A DNA stretch of 59,671 nt, from assembly GCA_025362235.1 (NCBI GenBank), contig JANYGZ010000009.1:1-59671 (forward strand), written 5' to 3'. Positions within the stretch are counted from its first letter, which is position 1, and every line of letters begins with the position of its first letter. A model generated the notes under the pieces. It made no database searches and had not been told where the DNA came from. It worked only from the letters and a program-made list of their open reading frames with translations. The DNA comes from Ferruginibacter sp. GTDB taxonomy: Bacteria; Bacteroidota; Bacteroidia; Chitinophagales; Chitinophagaceae. Both the position numbers and the translations under genes were made by a program. This document shows positions 55,101-59,671 of the stretch, piece after piece.

Positions 55101-55671
55101 TGGGTTTTTGTATGGCATAACAGCTGCCGCGGAACAACAGGCGCAAATTGTTGCCAGCCATTTAAGCGGCGATATTGCAAAATATTACCAGGGTTCTTTG
55201 CTGATGAATATTTTAAAAATGCATGGTACAGATGTATGCTCGCTTGGCATGGCCGAAGCGCCCAATGACCCGGCTTATGAAGAAGTAGTTTTTATTGATA
55301 AAGCCAAACGCTATTATAAAAAATGCATCATTCACCATGATAAATTAGTTGGCGCTATTTTAATTGGTGATAAAACAGAATTTCTTGAATTCAGGGACCT
55401 GATAGAAAATAAAATAGAGCTGAGCGATAAGCGGCTGCAGCTATTGCGCAGTGGTAAAAAAGCCGAACCCGTTATTGGCAAATTGGTTTGCAGTTGTGCA
55501 GGTGTGGGCGAGGGCAATATCATCAATAAAATAAAAGAAGGCTGTAAAGATTTAGTACAGCTATGCCAGCTTTCCGGTGCCGGCATGGGTTGTGGCAGTT
55601 GCCGCCCCGAAGTAAAAGCAATACTGAAAAATGAAACAGCTATAAAACTACAGGAGGCTATAAGCGGTTAA
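52129..55671 (+). CDS. Assimilatory nitrate reductase fused to a NirB-like FAD/NADH module and a BFD domain
   Basis: An 1180-residue fusion starting at TTG; an in-frame stop at 52102 and the absence of an early ATG force this start. Residues 1-60 have [4Fe-4S] ligands Cys18, Cys21, Cys25 and Cys53 plus Lys55. The molybdopterin domain runs to about 580 (NIDTNSRLCMSSAVAAYK, SLTGQPNAMGGREVGG). The molybdopterin-dinucleotide domain is about 585-700 (LTTGRIRDQWHTMSKTG). A NirB-like pyridine-nucleotide-disulphide reductase module is about 712-1065 (VIIGAGAGAFGF, VIIVGGGLLGIELAAAL). The BFD [2Fe-2S] domain has Cys1121, Cys1123, Cys1155 and Cys1158. It would pass electrons from NAD(P)H to nitrate within one chain. 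Confidence 0.92.
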   Translation: MNTAGKINGQIAGNTSTCCYCGVGCGIIVHKEKNGSLRIEGDKDHPVNKGMLCSKGMNLHYTVMDKSDRLLYPEMRYGKNQPRQRVSWDTALERTAAVFKTLVEKYGPDSVAFYASGQCLTEEYYVVNKLVKGFIGSNNIDTNSRLCMSSAVAAYKMSLGEDSVPVSYDDIELADCIFVAGANPAWCHPILWRRVEAAKEKNPSLKIIVSDPRKTQTCAIADVHLQLHPGTDIVLHHAIGRCLIEEGDIAADFIQQHTEGFEKYAATVFEKTVEEAAIICGITAADIRLAALYIGNAKAFISMWTMGLNQSVIGVNKNLSLINLNLITGQIGKPGAGPFSLTGQPNAMGGREVGGLANLLPAHRNLADAAQRQEVEKFWQIPLGTIQPTSGLTATQMFEALNSGKLKAIWILCTNPLLSLPDSRMAEEGLKKAKFVVVQDVSNKPETLQYADVVLPAASWTEKEGTMTNADRRISYLNKITDAPGEALPDAEIICRFAQKMGFKGFDFNNFSEIYAEHCALTEGTTIDISGLSYEVLQKHSVQWPYPKNATGNGVARLFADKHFYTASGKAIIHSFPDTNETEQPNETYPLILTTGRIRDQWHTMSKTGKVQKLKQHISESFLEIHPEDARERNILNDQLVEIFNAKGNVRVKAKYSADIKKGVVFLPMHWGKILNNDLNRANNLTHTLLDPISKQPNFKFSTVQVTRYKKPLQKIVIIGAGAGAFGFIKSYRALQMQDEIVVFSKEDFPFYNRVLLPDYISGAQQWHHLVKMKTEEEPGYNIQLHRGVSIEKIDKENKLLHDSNGNTHQYDVLIMATGSRAAMLKDVPALAGIFTMRNRMDADNFKAHIDPAKGKVIIVGGGLLGIELAAALQEVGVEIIIIQRISRLMDRQLDPLGSQLLHEELIDKGIQIYYNDEIERFLGSTVIEGIQLKSGLAINCQAIVIAVGTVPNIEVAKAAGIPCKRGVLVDEYLQTGSDAVYAIGEMAEFDGFLYGITAAAEQQAQIVASHLSGDIAKYYQGSLLMNILKMHGTDVCSLGMAEAPNDPAYEEVVFIDKAKRYYKKCIIHHDKLVGAILIGDKTEFLEFRDLIENKIELSDKRLQLLRSGKKAEPVIGKLVCSCAGVGEGNIINKIKEGCKDLVQLCQLSGAGMGCGSCRPEVKAILKNETAIKLQEAISG

Positions 55672-55789
55672 TGAAAAAATATAATGATAAACTATTATAC
55701 ACAAATAGCATACTATGCTAAACCGTTACTGACAGAGAGTTTAAAGCTCTCACGATTAATCGTTTTAGTGTGATTTTTTTTGATAAGAT

Positions 55790-55931
55790 TTCTATACAAT
55801 TCAATATGAGTTTTACTTTTAGTGGCTTTGTTGAATCAAAAATAAATGTAAAGATCGAAGAACAAATGTTGGATTAAAATTATAAAGTACCGCTCCTTCT
55901 CTTTTGGAGAAGGAGAAGGAGGAGGAGGTAA
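55790..55931 (+). repeat. Intergenic repeat A, copy 2
   Basis: Similar along its length to 47958-48098. The terminal CTCCTTCTC-TTTTG-GAGAAGGAG hairpin and the polypurine tail are identical, while the preceding 90 bases differ at scattered positions. The outer GTACC/GGTAC closure of copy 1 is shortened here by one substitution. Confidence 0.8.
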
Positions 55932-55979
55932 CACCAGTAGAAAAAATAATTTTTATGATAGAGTAACCGCACTCTTTAC

Positions 55980-56206
55980 GGCATCATAAAAAAAGCGTTA
56001 AGAAAATTTGAATGATTGTCGTTAAGAAATGAAATTGATGTTACAAATGTTTGGCTTTACTATTAGTCCGTAAGTCGCAATAAAGCTGGGATACATTTTT
56101 TTGTTTGAGCTAATTTCATTTTAGACAAACATTTAAATTTTTAGCTTTTTTTATGCAGCCTTGATTTTTTTTGTTTCTTTTTTGCATCAAGGCAAAAAAG
56201 AAAATA
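55980..56206 (+). repeat. Intergenic repeat B, copy 2
   Basis: Similar along its length to 51845-52073. It ends with CCTTGAT (56159-56165) and hairpin TTTCTTTTTTGC-ATCAAG-GCAAAAAAGAAA (56174-56203). Relative to copy 1, three stem positions differ and each is compensated on the other arm, while loop ATCAAG is unchanged. Confidence 0.8.
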
Positions 56207-56284
56207 GGCACTACCCTTACTGGGTAAGACTTTCCGGTTTATGTAAGTTATTCTATAATTTATACACCCATAAATATAAAAAAT

Positions 56285-56803
56285 ATGAACCAGGTTTATA
56301 CAGCTTATTTGCAACCCCACCGTGCCTTTGGGGGGCTTAAAAAAATTGCTCAAAATTACTTTTATTTTGAAGAAGATTTTATTGAAGATAATGTACGCTG
56401 CATACCCATGTATGTTCGGTTTAAATTAGATGGCTGTGGCATAAAATTAAAATTAAGTGAGTGGAGCAAAATGAGTGTTGAAGAAAGACAGCAATTATCG
56501 GCAGCAGCATGTACAACAAACCAAGACCTGTTGCAATACCGCCAATACCTGCAACAGCTTATTATACAACGTACCGGGCAACCAGCCACCGAATTGCTGA
56601 TAGACCCGGCACCGGTATGGTCGAATATTGATGAACTGCCGCAGCAATTAAAAGAACAGGTGGCGCAATTTAACTGGAGCATCTCCTTATACCAATGGCA
56701 GGCATTAAGCAATTTGCAGCGCTTTGCCTTGGTAAAATTGTGCAGTTCGGCACACGAAAATAAAAATTTGCCCAAAGCCATTAAAGAATTTGGCCTGGCA
56801 TAA
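56285..56803 (+). CDS. Nitrate reductase-associated protein
   Basis: A 172-residue soluble protein. The block FYFEEDFIEDNVRCIPMYVRFKLDGCGIKLKLSEW (about 26-60) and the helical remainder match the conserved nitrate-reductase-associated family (Nitr_red_assoc type) known from cyanobacterial nitrate clusters. The molecular role of that family is unclear; assembly or maturation of the reductase is a guess. It lies 14 bases before the rubredoxin-tailed gene. Confidence 0.8.
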   Translation: MNQVYTAYLQPHRAFGGLKKIAQNYFYFEEDFIEDNVRCIPMYVRFKLDGCGIKLKLSEWSKMSVEERQQLSAAACTTNQDLLQYRQYLQQLIIQRTGQPATELLIDPAPVWSNIDELPQQLKEQVAQFNWSISLYQWQALSNLQRFALVKLCSSAHENKNLPKAIKEFGLA

Positions 56804-56817
56804 TAAAATAAAAAGGT

Positions 56818-58314
56818 ATGCGTCATTCATTTCAGTTTAAAGTAAATTTTACAGGTGGCATTGTTTCGCCCGGGTATCTGTATGGGTTGCTGCAATGCCT
56901 GCAGGATGCAGGTTTAAAAGAAGTACGTTTTGGCCTGCGCCAGCAATTGTTGATTGATGCATCTGCAAAAGAATATGATAAAGTTATTACTGCACTTGAC
57001 AAGGCACAGGTAATTTATGAAATGAATAAAGATGAATATCCAAATATCAGCAGCTCCTACCCTGCTGCGGAAATATTTATCAAAGAAACTTGGTTAAGCG
57101 AAGGTGTATATAAAGATGTGTTCGACCTTTTTGAATATAAGCCAAAACTAAAAATAAATATCACCGACAGTAACCAAACCTTTACCCCCTTTTTTACCGG
57201 TAATATCAATTGGATAGCTTCATCGCACAATCACTTTTGGTGGCTGTATATCAGGTTTCCCAAAACAAATAAACTGTACCAGTGGAAACAACTGGTGTAC
57301 ACCAATGATATAGCAAAACTATCCGCTGCTATTGAGCAGGCTATTTTAAATGGGCAGGCTTTGTATTATAATAACAACGATGCAGACGGTGATAGACTGT
57401 ATGTTGCAATAATGCAGGATGCCAATTTTATTGTAAAATCCATTGAAGAGAAACTTGTTTTGCCTTCGTTTAAATTACCCTATTACGAAGGCTATAATCA
57501 TTACGGCAACAAAGCATGGCTGGGCATTTACAGAAGAGATGAATTGTTTGATATCAGTTTCCTGAAAGACATTTGCCGCATTTGCCTGGAAACAAAATCA
57601 GGCGAACTATACACTACGCCATGGAAGAGCATCATTATAAAAGGCATTGAAGATAAGCACCGCAATTTGTGGGGTTTTATTTTGGGCAAGTACCGCATCA
57701 ATGTGCGCCATGCATCCAACGAACTTAACTGGCAGGTTGAAGATGGCAACAACGATGGGTTAAGTATCAAACAGCAGGTAATACGGCAATTTGATAAGGA
57801 AGATGTGCGCACTTTCGGTTTGTGTTTTGCGGTGAAAACACAGCCCAACTCCGGTGTGTTTGGATCGGTTTTAATAAAGCGCCAGCAAAGTTCTACTAAG
57901 GACAAAACGAAGACGGTCTATAAATTTGATATTTTATATACGGCCGATTTTAATCCCAATTCAAAAGAGTATATCTTGTTTAGAAGAGATGTAGAAAAGG
58001 AGCACCTTGCTACCTATCTTATTGCACTTTGTAAAAACTTTTATGAGCAGGAAGACAGCAGCCAGTTATTACCCGGAAGCACCTACACCACTGTAGCAAA
58101 CGAAGAACAAGAAAAAGAAATAACAAAAATATTTTACCAATGCCGGCATTGTTTAAGCGTATACGATGAAGCACTTGGCGAACCAGAAAATGCCATTGCA
58201 GCCGGCATATTATTTAGTGAATTATCCCCCACCTACTGCTGCCCCTTGTGCGAAGCACCCAAAGAAGATTTTATAAAAACGGCAATACAGCAGCCCGCTT
58301 TACAAACTATTTGA
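56818..58314 (+). CDS. Sulfite/nitrite-reductase-like protein without siroheme cysteines, fused to C-terminal rubredoxin
   Basis: A 498-residue protein. Residues 1 to about 430 resemble the nitrite/sulfite reductase repeat fold: a ferredoxin-like half domain opens with FTGGIVSPGYLYGLLQCLQDAGLKEVRFG, and a second half carries CRICLETKSGELYTTPWKSIIIKGI, like the TPW-R block of NirA/CobG-type proteins. The C-x5-C and C-x3-C siroheme/[4Fe-4S] ligands are absent. Residues 437-490 are a rubredoxin with Cys442, Cys445, Cys475 and Cys478. As the last gene of the cluster it may deliver electrons to, or help assemble, the reductases. The function is unknown. Confidence 0.75.
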   Translation: MRHSFQFKVNFTGGIVSPGYLYGLLQCLQDAGLKEVRFGLRQQLLIDASAKEYDKVITALDKAQVIYEMNKDEYPNISSSYPAAEIFIKETWLSEGVYKDVFDLFEYKPKLKINITDSNQTFTPFFTGNINWIASSHNHFWWLYIRFPKTNKLYQWKQLVYTNDIAKLSAAIEQAILNGQALYYNNNDADGDRLYVAIMQDANFIVKSIEEKLVLPSFKLPYYEGYNHYGNKAWLGIYRRDELFDISFLKDICRICLETKSGELYTTPWKSIIIKGIEDKHRNLWGFILGKYRINVRHASNELNWQVEDGNNDGLSIKQQVIRQFDKEDVRTFGLCFAVKTQPNSGVFGSVLIKRQQSSTKDKTKTVYKFDILYTADFNPNSKEYILFRRDVEKEHLATYLIALCKNFYEQEDSSQLLPGSTYTTVANEEQEKEITKIFYQCRHCLSVYDEALGEPENAIAAGILFSELSPTYCCPLCEAPKEDFIKTAIQQPALQTI

Positions 58315-58573
58315 TACAACTACTTCTATTTCCCCGTTGCCATTCCCTGTGCTGGACACTGAGTGTTCTAGGTAAAATAATTCTTAAAAAAAGGCCGTAA
58401 AAAACTTTCGTTTTTTGTATTGTTGGTAATAAACAATTGAAAAAGCGCAAGTTTACAAACTTTCGTATTTAATATTGTTATTTATGTATATATTTAAAAA
58501 GCAAACCCAGTATGGCGAAGATTTGTTTTTTGCTAAACTAAACTTTCGCATATTTTAAGTTGGCAGCCATTTT

Positions 58574-59470
58574 ATGCGACCACTCAAATTGACAATCCTT
58601 TCATTAATTATTTGCACTAAACTTTTTTCACAAGAGGTTAGACAATATGAGGATTTCTATGAAAGTGGAAAAATTTATGCAAGAGGTTCTGACATTCAAG
58701 TTGACAGCACTTCAAGTGCTGACTTAGGTTTGTGGACATATTGGTATGAAAACGGGAATAAGCTATCTGAAGAAATTAGGAATGACCCATATTTGACAAA
58801 GTACATTAATTGTTGGACAGGTAACGGACAACAAATTTGCACTAATGGAAATGGAAAATTCTATCAAACATGGACAGACATTGGATTTTCTGACGATAGT
58901 ACAATTTACACAATAAAAGACAGCATAAAGCAAGGGCAATTTGTTTGTTTTGTTCCCTACAAGAAAGACCGAATAAAAAGAGCAGAGGGCAATTATATAA
59001 ATGGGCAACGACAAGGGGAAGTGACATACTTTTATGAAACAGGAGAAATGTTATTTACTCAAATCTATACTGACGATAAAGAAAATGGATTGCGAAAAGA
59101 ATTTTATAAAAATGGAAAATTAAAAGAAGAAGGATTTCAGAAACAAAGTACTCAAGACAGTGTTTGGGCTTTTTATAATTCTAAAGGTGTTTTAGAAAAA
59201 AAGATTACTTACGAGAGAAACAGACAAAAGCATTTAATTGACTACTATTTAAACGGGAAAATAAAATCAGAAGGCGATTATACTCAAATAAAAGCTATTC
59301 CCAAAAAAGAAAAGTTAAGTAAAACACAGACAACAAAAAGGTCAGCAACAAAAAGAACCAGCGGTAGTTTGACCGTAAAAAATGGACAATGGGTTTATTT
59401 TGACAAGACAGGAAAGCTTATAAAAAAAGAAAGTTATTCAAAGGGTAAGCTGACTCAAAACGGCATGTAA
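58574..59470 (+). CDS. Exported YwqK-like protein with MORN-type repeats
   Basis: A 298-residue protein with signal peptide MRPLKLTILSLIICTKLFS. Repeats of about 20-25 residues with the pattern Y-x2-G-K-x-G/YWYENGNKLSEE, FYETGEMLFTQ, FYKNGKLKEEG and YYLNGKIKSEG follow. This is the YwqK/MORN_2 pattern seen in many Bacteroidota exported proteins and in the so-called YwqK antitoxin family. A Lys/Thr-rich segment (about 250-270) precedes the last repeat. No toxin gene is adjacent within the window. The function is unknown. Confidence 0.75.
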   Translation: MRPLKLTILSLIICTKLFSQEVRQYEDFYESGKIYARGSDIQVDSTSSADLGLWTYWYENGNKLSEEIRNDPYLTKYINCWTGNGQQICTNGNGKFYQTWTDIGFSDDSTIYTIKDSIKQGQFVCFVPYKKDRIKRAEGNYINGQRQGEVTYFYETGEMLFTQIYTDDKENGLRKEFYKNGKLKEEGFQKQSTQDSVWAFYNSKGVLEKKITYERNRQKHLIDYYLNGKIKSEGDYTQIKAIPKKEKLSKTQTTKRSATKRTSGSLTVKNGQWVYFDKTGKLIKKESYSKGKLTQNGM

Positions 59471-59478
59471 CAAATAAG

Positions 59479-59511
59479 ACTTCGTCGGGCACGCAGTGCC
59501 AACGATGAAGT
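59479..59511 (+). terminator. Hairpin after the YwqK-like gene
   Basis: ACTTC-GTCG-GGCAC and GTGCC-ACGA-GAAGT pair imperfectly around GCA, 9 bases after the stop codon. No U-run follows, so termination is tentative. Confidence 0.45.
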
Positions 59512-59671
59512 TCCATGTTGTACGGAACCGGTGCCGGAATTATTTTGTTCTATGGGTTTTGCGTTGAAAAGTTGTTGTTGTTTAGCGGCGTAAAGGAGGG
59601 ATTTTTTTTACAGTAAGCAGGATTTACATAAAGCACTTTTTCGTTTTTTAATTTTTTGCAGTAAATATTTA
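59512..59671. other. Window end, nothing recognised
   Basis: The final 160 bases contain no convincing open frame, RNA gene or repeat. Confidence 0.4.

Larger units (their letters stand above)
55672..56284. other. Long repeat-bearing gap inside the nitrate cluster
   Basis: A 613-base gap without a credible gene. It opens with a possible terminator-like segment (GAGAG...CTCTC at 55736-55752, then CGATTAATCG and a T-run near 55776). It then holds repeat A copy 2 and repeat B copy 2 in tandem, and finally 70 bases before the next ATG. Confidence 0.7.

Overview
The window looks like chromosomal DNA of a low-GC member of the Bacteroidota, most likely Sphingobacteriia/Chitinophagaceae-like. The reasons are type IX secretion C-terminal sorting domains (9736, 17019, 20329), a gliding-motility-type C-terminus, a TonB-dependent receptor with a carboxypeptidase-like N-terminal domain, an OmpA protein with thrombospondin type 3 repeats, the hisGDCBHAFI-E gene order, and repeated TAnnTTTG -7 boxes in front of genes instead of Shine-Dalgarno sequences. 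Species assignment is inference.

Layout. (1) 292-8130, minus strand: a complete histidine operon, hisG-hisD-(GNAT)-hisC-hisB-hisH-hisA-hisF-hisIE. It is preceded by a promoter, a short His-rich leader peptide and a terminator/antiterminator, so attenuation can be read directly from the sequence. (2) 8282-37900: housekeeping and envelope genes. These are a dipeptide epimerase, T9SS cargo, a DPE2-like amylomaltase, tpiA, a GlmU-like protein, L31, YajQ, a DUF1501/DUF1800/T9SS type B cluster (the last gene frameshifted), lgt, a bacilliredoxin, Hsp20, arginine decarboxylase, thrS-infC-rpmI-rplT, a TonB receptor, a DUF3347 protein and an ABC-F ATPase. (3) 38127-39664: an OmpA/TSP3 protein and tRNA-Arg(TCT).

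(4) 39665-44277: an accessory island downstream of tRNA-Arg. It holds two degenerate att-like direct repeats, a membrane protein, a nuclease with four zinc-knuckle-like repeats and a PD-(D/E)xK-like C-terminus, and decayed mobile genes: a rolling-circle Rep fragment with an in-frame TGA, a relaxase with one frameshift and one amber codon, and a MobC lacking its N-terminus.

(5) 44278-58314: a nitrate/nitrite assimilation cluster. A divergent Crp/Fnr regulator with an N-terminal Cys cluster faces nirB, nirD, an outer-membrane porin, narK, a 1180-residue nitrate reductase fused to a NirB-like FAD/NADH module and a BFD iron-sulphur domain, a nitrate-reductase-associated protein, and a sulfite-reductase-like protein that lacks the siroheme cysteines but ends in rubredoxin. 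Together these would import nitrate through the outer membrane (porin) and inner membrane (NarK) and reduce it to nitrite and then ammonium with NAD(P)H. The long gaps of this cluster contain duplicated non-coding repeats. One of these has a hairpin with compensated base changes between copies. There is also a possible pseudoknot or switch before the porin and a perfect 20-bp palindrome before nirD. These non-coding elements, the fused reductase and the rubredoxin protein are the most unusual parts of the window. (6) 58574-59470: a YwqK/MORN-repeat protein.
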